Of a stretch of 64,000 nucleotides of DNA, positions 17,880 through 27,785 are shown in pieces (the first letter of the stretch is position 1; every line of letters begins with the position of its first letter). Both the position numbers and the translations under genes were made by a program. Under the pieces are notes generated by a model that searched no databases, was not told where the DNA came from, and was given only the letters and a program-made list of their open reading frames with translations. This stretch comes from Latescibacteria bacterium UBA6620 (lineage in GTDB: Bacteria > Latescibacterota > UBA2968). The DNA lies in contig DJHM01000042.1 in NCBI GenBank assembly GCA_002433075.1, positions 50,494 through 114,493 of the forward strand, read 5' to 3'.

Positions 17880-18647
17880 ATGAACACATCCGTGAACGAA
17901 ATTATCTCCGAGTTCGACGAACGAGGATTCGTCGTCGTCCCGAACGTCATTGACCCGAGCCTTGCGGATCGCGCATCCGTTGCTCTGGCGGGCCTGCTGG
18001 CCTCCGAAATCACGCCGGAGGAACGGGAAAGCGGGCACCAGCGTGTGGGACAAATCGCCGTCAAGGACCCGATCTTTCTCGAGCTGATGTGCCATCCTCT
18101 TGTCGTCGACGTTTGGAAGACCTATCTCGGCGAAGACGTTATCTGTTCGACCTGGACCGCAAACACCCTTTACCCGGGCCACGGACGCATCGGATGGCAT
18201 TCTGACTACCCCTACTGGTCGATCTCACCACCCTGGCCCGAGGGCAACTTCGCAGGCCAGACGGTGTGGCTGCTCGACGACTTCACCGAGGAAAACGGGG
18301 CCACCGGAGCCGTCCCCTTCTCCCACAGGAAAGGCCACCCACCCGATGATCCTCGCGATGTCTGGAACCCCGACGGCGAAATCCTGACCGGCCAGCGCGG
18401 GTCTGTCGTGTTCGCTCACGGCGCCTGGTGGCACACCTCCCGCCCCAATCGAACCGAACAGCCACGCTCCTGCCTGCTCGGGATGTATATGCTTCCCTGC
18501 TTCATCCCGCAGGAAGATATGCGCGCCCAGCTCGACGAAATCGATGCCCCTTCTGAACTGGCTCAACAGTTGATGGGCGCGAACGTCTACCAGCCCAAAA
18601 ACATCGGGGCCGAAAAGGGAAGGAAGACCGATGGCGTGGCAGTTTGA
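17880..18647 (+). CDS. Phytanoyl-CoA dioxygenase (PhyH)-family protein
   Basis: This 255-residue Fe(II)/2-oxoglutarate oxygenase has the triad His107/Asp109 (GWHSDYPYW) and His185 (WWHTSRPN), followed by Arg191 as a candidate 2-oxoglutarate anchor. It resembles the PhyH group that hydroxylates small amino-acid-like or ectoine-like substrates, but the substrate is not readable. No good ribosome site precedes the ATG. The 3' end overlaps the broken SMP-30 gene by 17 bp, so the pair is one unit. Confidence 0.9.
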   Translation: MNTSVNEIISEFDERGFVVVPNVIDPSLADRASVALAGLLASEITPEERESGHQRVGQIAVKDPIFLELMCHPLVVDVWKTYLGEDVICSTWTANTLYPGHGRIGWHSDYPYWSISPPWPEGNFAGQTVWLLDDFTEENGATGAVPFSHRKGHPPDDPRDVWNPDGEILTGQRGSVVFAHGAWWHTSRPNRTEQPRSCLLGMYMLPCFIPQEDMRAQLDEIDAPSELAQQLMGANVYQPKNIGAEKGRKTDGVAV

Positions 18648-19503
18648 GCGAGTGGCCGGGCCCTACGCCTTCGGGGAAGGCCCCGTGTGGTGTGGAGACC
18701 ATCTGTTATTCACGGACATCGGTAACAACCGGATTATGAGATACGATCCCGTGAGGAAGGATTGTACGGAATTCCGGACCGACACGAATGGAGCCAATGG
18801 CCTGACGTAGAGGAGCGACGGGCGACTCTACGCGTACGAAGGTGACGGCCGCCGCGTCGTCACCTACAAGGAGGGCGCCGATCCAATCGTGCTGGCAGAT
18901 CGATTCACGGGGAGCCGCTTGAACAGCCCAAACGACATCGTCGTCGACTCCAGGGGGAGCGTCTGGTTTACCGATCCGCGGTATGGGGATCGAACGGATA
19001 TGGAACTCGACCACGAATCGATTTTCCGCCTCGATGCATCAGGTGACGGCTACGACATCACCCGGATCACCTTCGACACGACCCGCCCCAACGGACTGAT
19101 CGTCACACCCAATGTGAAAACGCTGTTCGTCGCTCAGAGCGATTACGGACCGGACGTCAAGCAGGAGCTTCGCGCCTATCCCATTCTGGAGGATGGGAGC
19201 GTGGGCGATCACGAGGTCGTGCACAACTTCTACCCTCACCGGGGCATCTACGGGATGCGTCTGGATGCCGAAGGCAACATCGTGGCCACTGCAGGCTGGG
19301 CACCGAGCAGACCGGGCCCGATGATCTACGTCTTTTCGCCGCAGGACCGTGTCCTCGAGACCCACCCGATAAGAGAAGGCATCAGTCCGACCAACTGCGC
19401 CTTTGGAGATGCGGATCAGACCTCGCTCTATGTCACGGGAAATGAAGGCAGTCTTTTCCGGGCAGAGACGGACCGCAGGGGGATGTCCGTCGGCAAGGTT
19501 TGA
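18631..19503 (+). pseudogene. SMP-30/gluconolactonase-family gene with an in-frame amber stop
   Basis: The frame from ATG 18631 encodes a six-bladed propeller lactonase: FGEGPVWCGDHLLFTDIG, then SPNDIVVDSRGSVWFTDPRYG, which contains metal-site residues of the SMP-30/LRE family, and RPNGLIVTPN. A TAG at 18808-18810 interrupts it at codon 60, between NGLT and RSDGRLYAYEG; the frame is otherwise intact for 290 codons. A single substitution (for example from CAG, AAG or TGG) would explain it. Unless it is read through or an assembly error, only a 59-residue fragment is made. Confidence 0.82.
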
Positions 19504-19540
19504 TCGCCACCTCGATTCACGTCACCACAAGGAGAGAAAC

Positions 19541-20266
19541 GTGTCCGAACAGGAACTGCTCGAAGAAATCAGAAAAATCGACACGCCCACCATCACGAAC
19601 GTGGTTGCTACCTATCCCGGCAACGAGCTCTGCCTCAGCCTGTACAATCCGTGGACGATGAACTGGTATACAGACAATTCGCTGCAGTGCTGGTACCCCG
19701 AGCTGGGTGCCATCGCCGGGTATGCGGTCACCTGCGTCTACAGCGTACCCGACCCGAATTTTCCCGCCCGCGACTTTACGGAGGTACTCGAGGCGATGGA
19801 CAACGGGCCGAAGCCCTCCATCTTCTGCTTCGAGCAGCGATTCCCACCCGAGCTGGCCAACAAGGTCGGACTTGCCGGCGGGAATATGACCTCCAATATG
19901 ATGACCTGCGGCGCCATCGGAGCGATCACCAACGGGCCATCACGAGACATTCACGAAATCCGACCGATGGAATTCCAGTATCTGACCAACGGGATTACGC
20001 CGGGCCACGGGCCGCAGGCGATCCAGGCCGTTCAGGTGCCCGTACACATCGCCGGAATGGACATCGCCCCTGGCGAAATCATCCACATGGATGAGAACGG
20101 CGCCGTAAAATTCCCGGCCGAACACCTTGAAGCGGTCGTTACGAACGCCAAGGCCCTGATCGAAAAAGAGGAAACCACCATCGCCCGAGTCCTGGCCGTC
20201 AAAGGACAGGGGCTCGAAGCGATGCGCAAGGCACGTGCGGGGGACGATCCCTACATCAAGAAATAA
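19541..20266 (+). CDS. RraA-family protein (HMG aldolase/oxaloacetate decarboxylase-like)
   Basis: This 241-residue member of the RraA/dimethylmenaquinone-methyltransferase-like fold carries the core motif GAIGAITNGPSRDIHEI, whose Arg-Asp pair binds substrate and divalent metal in class II pyruvate aldolases of this family. It is longer at the N-terminus than E. coli RraA, typical of the catabolic aldolase/decarboxylase branch rather than the RNase E inhibitor. The GTG at 19541 is preceded by AAGGAG. It lies 37 bp after the SMP-30 frame and probably shares its transcript. Confidence 0.82.
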   Translation: MSEQELLEEIRKIDTPTITNVVATYPGNELCLSLYNPWTMNWYTDNSLQCWYPELGAIAGYAVTCVYSVPDPNFPARDFTEVLEAMDNGPKPSIFCFEQRFPPELANKVGLAGGNMTSNMMTCGAIGAITNGPSRDIHEIRPMEFQYLTNGITPGHGPQAIQAVQVPVHIAGMDIAPGEIIHMDENGAVKFPAEHLEAVVTNAKALIEKEETTIARVLAVKGQGLEAMRKARAGDDPYIKK

Positions 20267-20311
20267 CACGCCGCTGATCGATTCGCCCAGGGGCACGGGC
20301 TCAACGAGAGT

Positions 20312-20346
20312 GCCGTGGCCTTGCTGTACAAAGAAAGGGCCACGGC
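20312..20346. terminator. Bidirectional hairpin terminator
   Basis: A perfect 9-bp stem, GCCGTGGCC / GGCCACGGC, with a 17-nt A-rich loop lies between the convergent RraA-like and MOSC genes. No T tract follows on the plus side. Confidence 0.7.
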
Positions 20347-20388
20347 GTCCCATGGCCCCCCATATCCAAACTACGGTCAAGAGCCGGG

Positions 20389-20910
20389 TCAGATCTTTTC
20401 GATCGCTTCTCCTGCCCGGACGACCCCCTCTTCAATCACCATCACGTAGACGCCTCGCAACCGAAGATCCGCGCGTTCTTCAGCATTGATGTAGTTGAGA
20501 GCGTCCGCCCCATATCGGGCAACGAATTTCTTGCAGCCTGTATGTGGGATCTCCGTGACCTCGACGATTGTTTCGCCGATTCTGAGTCGCTGTCCGACAG
20601 GCAGGTTGGAGACACTCAGGTCGAGGTCGGCAATCAGCTGATCTCCTGCGAGCTCCCATCTCGAACGGTCCCCTTGGCTCACACAATCGAGAACCTTCGC
20701 GTTCATCAGCGTGATCTGGGTTCGCGGATCGTTCGTGTTCCAACGGTCGCCCCCGACCCCCTCCGCCTTCGTGAGGGATGCTTCCTGCAGTTCTTCTCTC
20801 CCCTCGTTCGGGAGCCGGATGAAGATCGCTTCGAGCCGTCCGTGGTCTCGGGTGAAACCTTTTTCGACCAGGTCGGCCAGCGCATCGGACACTGCGACAA
20901 CTTCTGACAT
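20389..20910 (-). CDS. MOSC domain-containing protein
   Basis: A 173-residue stand-alone MOSC (molybdenum cofactor sulfurase C-terminal) domain, which handles sulfur or molybdenum-cofactor chemistry. Recognisable parts are GVGGDRWNTNDPRTQITLMN near residue 50 and the cysteine-containing HTGCKKFVARYG, the likely sulfur carrier. The ATG at 20910 follows CGGAGGAGAT, a near-perfect ribosome site, so the longer start at 20982 is rejected. The degraded serine hydrolase gene lies upstream on the same strand. Confidence 0.88.
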   Translation of the reverse strand: MSEVVAVSDALADLVEKGFTRDHGRLEAIFIRLPNEGREELQEASLTKAEGVGGDRWNTNDPRTQITLMNAKVLDCVSQGDRSRWELAGDQLIADLDLSVSNLPVGQRLRIGETIVEVTEIPHTGCKKFVARYGADALNYINAEERADLRLRGVYVMVIEEGVVRAGEAIEKI

Positions 20911-21017
20911 ATCTCCTCCGAAATTAGACAGCCCTAACAGGCCCTGGACCCTCGTCCTGAAAGTATCCCAATCTCGACTCATATGCCAGTCTTCGAGATC
21001 GAAGCGCGTACTCCACG

Positions 21018-22092
21018 TCAGCCTTCCTCACCCAGCCGCTTCGCGAACTTCACCAGATTGATCTTGTCTTCGACGAAAGATTCCGGCCAACTACCGCCGC
21101 ACGCAACAGGCTCACGACCACGCCCCCTCCGCAGAGACGGCAGAAAGACTCCTTCCTGCGCCAGACATCACGTAGATGCCCTCTTCCGGGAACAACCACC
21201 AGGGAATCCCGTATTTGCCCTGATCGCTCGGTCGGATCGAGTGCTGCACCCATACGAGTTTTCGGGCCTCACTATTGAAGTAAAGGTGGCCGTCGAAGGT
21301 CCCATCACTGATCATCATCTGGCAGAACCGATTGAGATCCCGATCCGTCGTGTAAATTCCGACGCCCACCAGGTGCTGCTCGTGGGCCCAGTAATAGACT
21401 TCAGGGGGATCCCGCTCCGTGTCAATCCGACGCGGGAGGACCGGGAGCCCCGAGTCGCCGTCGAAGACAAAGCGCGTCCCTTTCAGTCCCAGGGGATCGA
21501 GAATCCGCTCCCGCAGTGCGGTCTGATAGTCCTTCCCCTTAGCAGCTTCGATCGTGCGTTGAAGGAGATGCATCCCGATCGACGAATAGTCCCAGACTCC
21601 CCCAGGTGGGGTGTCGATCTGAACCCACTCCAGATCGGGGGGCGTATCCGACCATTCATACTTCCCTTTCGGAATGGACGATCCGGAGGTATGTGACGCA
21701 ATGTGACGGGCCAGCACCTCCCGCCTGTCGAACAACCCCGCTCCCCGGGTCCTGAACGCCGGGAGGAACTTTCCGACTGGATCGTTCAGCCAGAGCAATC
21801 CGTCCTTCTGCAGGTTCAGTAGCAGTGCCGCCGCATAGGATTTTGTCGCAGATGCGATCGTAAACATTGTCCTCTCGTCGACTGGCACAGAGAGTCCTTC
21901 AAAAACCCCTGCCTGCTACCGTTCAAGGAGGACTTCGCCCCTTTTCGTCACCACCAGCGCGGCGGGAATGTTCCCCGACTTGATGCGTGTCGAATCGTAG
22001 TAGGCGTTCAGTTCGGCCAACACACCCGTGACCTGCGCTCCCGAAGAGCCGATCAACAGATTCGCTGCAATGACCAGGATCGCGTATTTCAT
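21018..22092 (-). pseudogene. Serine hydrolase (class C beta-lactamase-like), two lesions
   Basis: From ATG 22092 the frame encodes a signal peptide (ILVIAANLLIGSSGAQ) and a beta-lactamase/D-alanyl-D-alanine carboxypeptidase-like protein. TAG at 21916-21918 stops it at codon 59 (between LLER and QAGVF). The frame then continues with the active-site SxxK (IASATKSY) and YxS (WDYSSIGMH) motifs. A second defect follows: the frame ends at 21112, while the expected C-terminal tail (DKINLVKFAKRLGEEG) is in another frame ending at 21018. Two independent lesions make a genuine pseudogene more likely than sequencing error. Confidence 0.82.
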
Positions 22093-22122
22093 AGGATACC
22101 CTTCATCCGTTAACCATTTTAA

Positions 22123-24078
22123 TCAGTCCGAAAAGGGGACGCTGTGCCCCTGCCCCGGAAACCAGACCATATCCACGACGAAGGAAACGCCAGCTCCCAC
22201 AAAGTGCCCCAGAATCAGACCGATGAAAAATGGCTTGCCCGCCCGGTAGCCGCGAATCCCACCTACGCTCAAGATTGCCTGTTTGATGAACCACGCGGTC
22301 AGGAAGGACAGGAGCAGATAGCTCGCCGGGATGACCGGCCCGGCCGCGAAGCCCACCGGGTGGAGCGGCCACGCAGGATATCGGTACCTGACGAGCATCA
22401 GCACACTTGTGACCACCATCCCGATGGCCATAAACGCAATCGGCTTCCACTGCGTGGCAAAGGGATCCTTCGTTTTCTTGACCAGATTGTCCCACGGGAA
22501 TTGTGCGAGCCCTCCGGTGAAGATCCCTCCATAATTTGCGGCACCTGTTTCGTAGCCCGCGTAGATCGTGTAGAAAAAGGACGCACCGACACCTGCCGTC
22601 ATCGCGAGCAGGATGACTCCGAGTAGCGCCTTCCGATGCCCCCTTATCGTATCGTAAAGCCGAAGCGAGTGGGCCAGGGAAGGCATAATGGTCGTCTTCG
22701 TATCACTGCACCACGTATAGGAAAGCGCGATCGAAACCATCGTCCGCTGGGTAAGCACTTCCGAGCCCAACAGGAACAGTGCAAACGGCTGTGGCATCAA
22801 GGGCGCTCGAAGGGCGATCAGCCCCGTCTCGGCGATCACCCTGGTGATACCCAGGTATATCACCAGGCAACCGATCAGAAACAGAGGGATGAACTTGAGT
22901 TCCATTCCCGTCTGATAGTGCCAGACGACGAGGTAGCACGCGCAGACCCCGAACCCGATGGTGGCGGCACGATAGGACATCACCTCGTCAGAATCGTCGA
23001 TCTCGGGCGCACCTCTGAACGCCTTCCGAAAGACAGCTCTCAAATGATCACGTGCCATATAGAACCCCACAGAGACCATCACGATGAAAGCGCCCATTGT
23101 CTGGGCCGCCACCGACAACGGCTTCGTGGAATACTCTTCGTTGGCCCCCGCCTCGAAACCCAATCGGTTGAACATCCCGACTTCCAGGTTGGTCAGCAGG
23201 TTGAAAAGCCACAGGCTCAAGAGTATGTCCAGTTTGATGAAGTAGGAGAAGCCAACGATCATCGGATACAGGCGCATCCGAATCGGAGGGAACTGCCGCC
23301 CGAACTCCAGATCGGGGAATCGCCAGGAAATCGTCGGAAACGTGGAACTGAAGTAGGACCCGACGTTCCACAGGATCATAAACATCGGGATCCCGAAACC
23401 GATCCAGAAAAGGGGCGAGCGCGTCACCGGAATCCTCAGCCACCCGGACCCCGGTCCCGGATCCTCAACCACGGCCAGGGGCATCTCCATCAGGGGGTAT
23501 TCGACCCGTTCGTAGTCCATCCACTGCTTGCGCAGCAGAACCATCAGACACAGACAGCAACCGTAGAACGCGGCGATGACCGTCAGCCACCAGAAAATGG
23601 GCACCATCCAGACGCCCCAGGGAATGGTGGCCCCTCGCGGTAACCCTTCGAAGAACCATTCCAGCGCAGGCCCCCGCCCCAGGACTGCGTAGTTCGCAAG
23701 ATCCGAACCGAAGTGTATCGCCCACTGATTCTCGGGTGTGGCCAGATAGTAGGGAACCGTGATGTTCGCGATCAGCTTTCCGATGAAGTAGGTCGGCATC
23801 GTCGCACCGATCAACGCCATCGAAAAGATGACAATCATCTCGCCCCGACTGATTCGGAAGGGTCTCGCCAGACAGGCCGCGATCAGAACGAGCGGAACCA
23901 CGGCTGCCATTGAGAGGTGGTTCTGGTCCAACCGCGTCGTATGCAGTACAAACCGGGCATAGGACCCGGCCACCGTCGCCAGACAGCACAGCAATGTCCC
24001 CAGGGTCAGTGACAGCATCGTCACAGGTGGCCTTTGTTCTACTTCAGGGGCAGGTTCACTTTGTGGTTCGATCGACAT
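22123..24078 (-). CDS. DUF6785-family polytopic membrane protein
   Basis: A 651-residue integral membrane protein with about 14 hydrophobic segments. It begins after a proline/glutamate-rich cytoplasmic N-terminus of about 20 residues and has further long helices throughout (LIGCLVIYLGITRVIAETGL, FLLGSEVLTQRTMVSIALSY). It resembles the DUF6785/DUF6784 proteins that are multiplied in Latescibacteria, Poribacteria and planctomycete-like genomes. They look transporter-like, but no substrate is known to me. It has no obvious operon partner: the broken serine hydrolase lies downstream and the flippase gene is divergent. Confidence 0.72.
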   Translation of the reverse strand: MSIEPQSEPAPEVEQRPPVTMLSLTLGTLLCCLATVAGSYARFVLHTTRLDQNHLSMAAVVPLVLIAACLARPFRISRGEMIVIFSMALIGATMPTYFIGKLIANITVPYYLATPENQWAIHFGSDLANYAVLGRGPALEWFFEGLPRGATIPWGVWMVPIFWWLTVIAAFYGCCLCLMVLLRKQWMDYERVEYPLMEMPLAVVEDPGPGSGWLRIPVTRSPLFWIGFGIPMFMILWNVGSYFSSTFPTISWRFPDLEFGRQFPPIRMRLYPMIVGFSYFIKLDILLSLWLFNLLTNLEVGMFNRLGFEAGANEEYSTKPLSVAAQTMGAFIVMVSVGFYMARDHLRAVFRKAFRGAPEIDDSDEVMSYRAATIGFGVCACYLVVWHYQTGMELKFIPLFLIGCLVIYLGITRVIAETGLIALRAPLMPQPFALFLLGSEVLTQRTMVSIALSYTWCSDTKTTIMPSLAHSLRLYDTIRGHRKALLGVILLAMTAGVGASFFYTIYAGYETGAANYGGIFTGGLAQFPWDNLVKKTKDPFATQWKPIAFMAIGMVVTSVLMLVRYRYPAWPLHPVGFAAGPVIPASYLLLSFLTAWFIKQAILSVGGIRGYRAGKPFFIGLILGHFVGAGVSFVVDMVWFPGQGHSVPFSD

Positions 24079-24219
24079 TCGATCCGTTGATTGGGAAAGT
24101 TGTCAGAAAAAGAGTATGTGTCGGGCCTTCAACGTACGCTTCACGGCTTGGATTGTCATCCGGACGGAATCCTGATCCGGACCTTGCCCTGACCTTCGTA
24201 CGTGCCGACGTTCCTGGCT

Positions 24220-25533
24220 ATGCAAGACGACGATTACGCGGTTTCGCAGCGAGAGCTCTGGCGGTTGTTCTTCCCGCTGGCGATGAGTGGAATCTTCTTT
24301 CCACTCTCTCGCCCCATATCCAACGGCGCGATCGCCCGAACGAGCAGTCCAATGCTCTCACTGGCAGCCTCGTCCGTCACGATGGGTGTCGCGATGCCGT
24401 TTATCGCTCCCCTGTTCGGTCTCAAGCAGGTCGTCACCGCGCTGGCCGTGGATCGGGAACTCCTTCGGCGGCTGGCACGTCTCACGCTCAGCCTCAGCGG
24501 ATTGTCGACGTTCCTTCTGCTGATCCTCGCAATCCCACCGGTTTTTAGATATGCCGCTCGGGTCGTGATGGGCGTGCCCGCCGATGTCGTCGAGCTCGGA
24601 ATCCCCGCGATGTTTGTGATGGCCGCCCTTCCGGTGTTCTCCGTGGGTCGCGGTTACTATCAGGGCATCCTTGTTCACTACGGTAACGCGACACCGATCG
24701 GCTACGGTGCGCTTGCCAATCTTCTGGGCGCCAGCATCGCCGTTTTCGTCGCTGCGATTGTGCTCGAGATGGAGGGAGCCCTTTCCACGGCCATCGCGAT
24801 GCTCTTCGGGAGCGTCCTCTACCTCGTTGTCGTCTGGTGGCCCTGCAAACCCCTGTTCGCCCACCGCATTCCTCGGACACATTCATCCGTGGCGCCAGAT
24901 AAGCGGTCGATGCGAGCCATCGTTTCGCTCTACGTGCCGCTTGCCGTCTCCACGATGATCACCACCGTCATCGAGCCCGCGATTCAGATCGCGATCGCAA
25001 GAGCACCCAACGCGATGCTTTCCCTCGCGGCCTATCCCGTGTGTGTATCGATCGCGTGGCTGACGCGCACCCACATCTCCAACGCCCAGCAGGTCGTCGT
25101 GGCCAGCGTCAAGAATCTGCAGTCCTATCTGGACGTCCGGCGATTTATGCATACGATTGCGGGAGTCACCACGGTCCTGATGCTGCTCGTCGCTTTGCCC
25201 TGGACGTCGGCCTTCGTATTCGGAACCCTGACCGGCCTCGAAGGCGAGATCCTCGACTTTGCAGTATCCGGATACCTGCTCCTGATCCCTGTCCCCCTGA
25301 TCAACTGTGGACGCAGCCTCTATCACGGTACGCTCGTCAGCCAGGGGACAACCGGCGGCATCCAGCTGGCGGCCACCATCCGAGTCGTTGTCCTCATCCT
25401 GAGCCTCGGAAGCCTTGTTCTTCTGACAGAACTATCGGGTCTCTACCTCGGCCTGGTGTCCATCCTCGTCTCCGAGATCGCCGAATGCGCCTCGCTGCAC
25501 ATTTCCGTCAAACGGCTGCCCCTCTTATCTTGA
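24220..25533 (+). CDS. Polysaccharide/MATE-type flippase-like membrane protein
   Basis: A 437-residue protein with about 12 transmembrane helices and the internal two-fold pattern of the MOP exporter superfamily (Wzx, MurJ, MATE): ELWRLFFPLAMSGIFFPLS near the start and SLYVPLAVSTMITTVIEPA midway. A MATE antiporter cannot be excluded. ATG 24220 and GTG 24202 are both possible starts. The O-antigen-ligase-like gene begins 31 bp downstream, supporting a role in moving lipid-linked glycans across the inner membrane. Confidence 0.75.
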   Translation: MQDDDYAVSQRELWRLFFPLAMSGIFFPLSRPISNGAIARTSSPMLSLAASSVTMGVAMPFIAPLFGLKQVVTALAVDRELLRRLARLTLSLSGLSTFLLLILAIPPVFRYAARVVMGVPADVVELGIPAMFVMAALPVFSVGRGYYQGILVHYGNATPIGYGALANLLGASIAVFVAAIVLEMEGALSTAIAMLFGSVLYLVVVWWPCKPLFAHRIPRTHSSVAPDKRSMRAIVSLYVPLAVSTMITTVIEPAIQIAIARAPNAMLSLAAYPVCVSIAWLTRTHISNAQQVVVASVKNLQSYLDVRRFMHTIAGVTTVLMLLVALPWTSAFVFGTLTGLEGEILDFAVSGYLLLIPVPLINCGRSLYHGTLVSQGTTGGIQLAATIRVVVLILSLGSLVLLTELSGLYLGLVSILVSEIAECASLHISVKRLPLLS

Positions 25534-25564
25534 CAGCTCTGCACCGTTGCCGTCTCACAACCCG

Positions 25565-27751
25565 ATGACATCGACTCCCAAAAATCCGCCTGTCCAAGCC
25601 GATTTTTCGCGCTCGGTTACCCTGACCGGGGCCGGACTGATCTTCTCTACAGCCTGGGTCTACTTCGGTGGAGTCTCGGATGGCGGACTGCTGCCGAAGT
25701 TCGTAGCTGTCGCCTGCGTCTCGCTCGTCGCGTCCCTGATCTGGATGGCCAGCGACCGGGGCGCGGGCGCACTGAGCCGACTGGACGTCGCCGTCCTGGC
25801 CTTCCTGGGGGTCCTCTTCCTCTGTTCCCTTCTGGGCACCGCCCTGCTGCGCACGGGGCTCGAACTTGCAAAATTCGCGATGCTCGTTTCGATTTACTTC
25901 GCCTTCTCGCGCCTTGCAACCAGAGATCACCTGCTTCGATGGGCGTACTGCCTGTGCGCGGCCAGTCTTGTCGTGTCCGTCATAGGGATTGCCCAGTTCC
26001 TCAACATTGCTTTTCTGGACTGGCCCACCGCGGGATTCCCCAGCGCGACGTTTTCCTACCGGAATATGCTCGCGATGTACCTAGTCGTCGTCATCCCCCT
26101 GCTCGTCGTTCCGTTTCTCCAGAGTCGTCACGTGGTCGGGGAGATCTTCGCAGCGCTGACCGTGTCGGCCGCGCTCCTTATTCTGATCTACACGCGAACC
26201 CGGGGCGGCTGGGTTGGTCTGGCCGGCGCGATCACGCTGGTCGGGGCCTGCCTGTTCTGGCGACGTCGCCGTCTCCAGTTGTCACCAGAAGTGCTCTTTT
26301 CTCGGAGAAAAATGGGCATCGCCGCTTTCTGTGCCGTCGCGATCCTCCTGGGCTCGCAGGTCCGGCCTGTGGCCGACCGACTGGGCGGCTCAGGTCAGAT
26401 CCCCACCGAGAAGGCGTCGGTTTCGGCTGCGCTTCTTTCGATCGCCAGCGCGCAGGCCAGCGGAAGGCGGCCGGTCTACCTCAACACCCTGGAGTTGATC
26501 GGCGATCATCCTTTGCTCGGGGTCGGATTGATGGACTGGGAGGTGGACTATCCCCCCTACGACGAGGGCGAGCAGATGCGACCCGGGCGCTCGTGGCGAC
26601 GTCCCCACAACGACTACCTGTGGTTTGCGGCCGAACTGGGCCTGCTCGGATTCTGCGTCTACCTCGGATTTCTTCTTTGTGCCGCTGCGACGGCCTGGAG
26701 AGTCGCCCACAGAGCTGAGGACCCGGGCGTATTCACCGTGGGTGTGGCCGCTGCCACGGGGTTCATCGCGCTGCACGGCCACGCGATGTTCAGCTTTCCC
26801 CGTGAGCGCATCGGCCCTTATGCGATGGCCTGGTTCGCGCTCGCCCTGGTCGCCGCCGCCCATCGGCTGTCCCAAAACGAACCAGAGCCGGGCCGATCCC
26901 CAAGATGGAGCTACCCGCTCGCTTCAACCCTGGTCTCCACAATCGCCCTGACCATCGGAATCAGAGCCACCCTCGCCGACCACTGGAACTGGCTCGGGTA
27001 TTCCCACTTTCTCGCAGGTCGGCCGCAGGAGGGGGAGCCGTGGGTAAACCAGGCTGCCGACCTCGGCGTATACGACTTTCATCAGCTGCTCAGAAAGAGC
27101 CAGGTACATCAGGGCTCGGGTCACAGGTCGGCGGCCGTGCAGGCGAACGCGGACGTCCTCGCTCTGCACCCCAACTCGATGGCCGCCCATTGGAACCTCG
27201 CCAATCTCCACGCTCTCTCCGACCGCCTGAACGAGGCCGAACGCCACTACCTTGCATTGATCGAACTGAGCCCCACCCACGCCCCCGCCTACCGTGACCT
27301 GGCCGCCGTCTACCGCAAAACCGGGCGTATCGAGGAAGCCTGGGAAACCTGTGAGGTCGGACTGGCCCGGTCACCGGGTGAACCTGGGCTGAACTACATC
27401 TACGGAACGCTCAACCGAGCTGCCGGAAATCTCGAGGAAGCCCTCATCCGGTTCAGGGCCGCGGGCCCCAGCGTGAACGCGCTTCGGGAACGGAGTCAGG
27501 TCGCGCAGGAGCTGGGCAGGATCGAGGAGGCCACAACGTCACTCGAGACCCTCGTCGCCATCGACCGAACCTCCGCTGCCGACTACTATCCCCTGGCAGC
27601 GCTCTACTATAACGCCAGGCAGTACCAGAGAGCGCTCCAGGCATACGAGCGCTTCGTCGAGCTCTGGCCCGACGAAGACGCGGCCTGGGCAACCGCGATC
27701 CGACGTATCGAAGCACTTCGAACGGCCATTAAAAAAGAGGCGCCGCCCTGA
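25565..27751 (+). CDS. O-antigen ligase/polymerase-like membrane protein with TPR tail
   Basis: A 728-residue protein. The first 440 or so residues form about 11-12 transmembrane segments with the Wzy_C/O-antigen ligase loop, ending in RRPHNDYLWFAAELGLLGF (the HNxxL...E-x-G-x-x-G pattern near residue 345). After a last membrane segment, the C-terminal 240 residues are tetratricopeptide repeats (AAHWNLANLHALSDRLNEAE, AYRDLAAVYRKTGRIEEAWE, YYPLAALYYNARQYQRALQA). Such proteins join polymer to lipid A core or glycosylate proteins. The ATG at 25565 is chosen over the TTG at 25547. The stop codon lies inside the terminator loop. Confidence 0.88.
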   Translation: MTSTPKNPPVQADFSRSVTLTGAGLIFSTAWVYFGGVSDGGLLPKFVAVACVSLVASLIWMASDRGAGALSRLDVAVLAFLGVLFLCSLLGTALLRTGLELAKFAMLVSIYFAFSRLATRDHLLRWAYCLCAASLVVSVIGIAQFLNIAFLDWPTAGFPSATFSYRNMLAMYLVVVIPLLVVPFLQSRHVVGEIFAALTVSAALLILIYTRTRGGWVGLAGAITLVGACLFWRRRRLQLSPEVLFSRRKMGIAAFCAVAILLGSQVRPVADRLGGSGQIPTEKASVSAALLSIASAQASGRRPVYLNTLELIGDHPLLGVGLMDWEVDYPPYDEGEQMRPGRSWRRPHNDYLWFAAELGLLGFCVYLGFLLCAAATAWRVAHRAEDPGVFTVGVAAATGFIALHGHAMFSFPRERIGPYAMAWFALALVAAAHRLSQNEPEPGRSPRWSYPLASTLVSTIALTIGIRATLADHWNWLGYSHFLAGRPQEGEPWVNQAADLGVYDFHQLLRKSQVHQGSGHRSAAVQANADVLALHPNSMAAHWNLANLHALSDRLNEAERHYLALIELSPTHAPAYRDLAAVYRKTGRIEEAWETCEVGLARSPGEPGLNYIYGTLNRAAGNLEEALIRFRAAGPSVNALRERSQVAQELGRIEEATTSLETLVAIDRTSAADYYPLAALYYNARQYQRALQAYERFVELWPDEDAAWATAIRRIEALRTAIKKEAPP

Positions 27752-27766
27752 CGGCGGCGCCTCTTT
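27734..27766. terminator. Strong bidirectional rho-independent terminator
   Basis: A perfect 14-bp stem AAAGAGGCGCCGCC / GGCGGCGCCTCTTT with a 5-nt loop has A- and T-rich ends on both sides. It serves the ligase gene (its TGA is in the loop) and the convergent purB. Confidence 0.92.
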
Positions 27767-27785
27767 CAGTACCCGATTGAAATCC

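Noticed and set aside
18808..18810. TAG read as an amino acid (amber recoding)
   Set aside because: Many intact genes here end in TAG, including trxB, fliL, the Rieske gene and two Gfo/Idh genes (48941 and 56819). The broken genes are better explained by mutation or error.
22636..23643. A 335-codon plus-strand frame
   Set aside because: It is a shadow of the DUF6785-type membrane gene and encodes a highly charged, low-complexity product.
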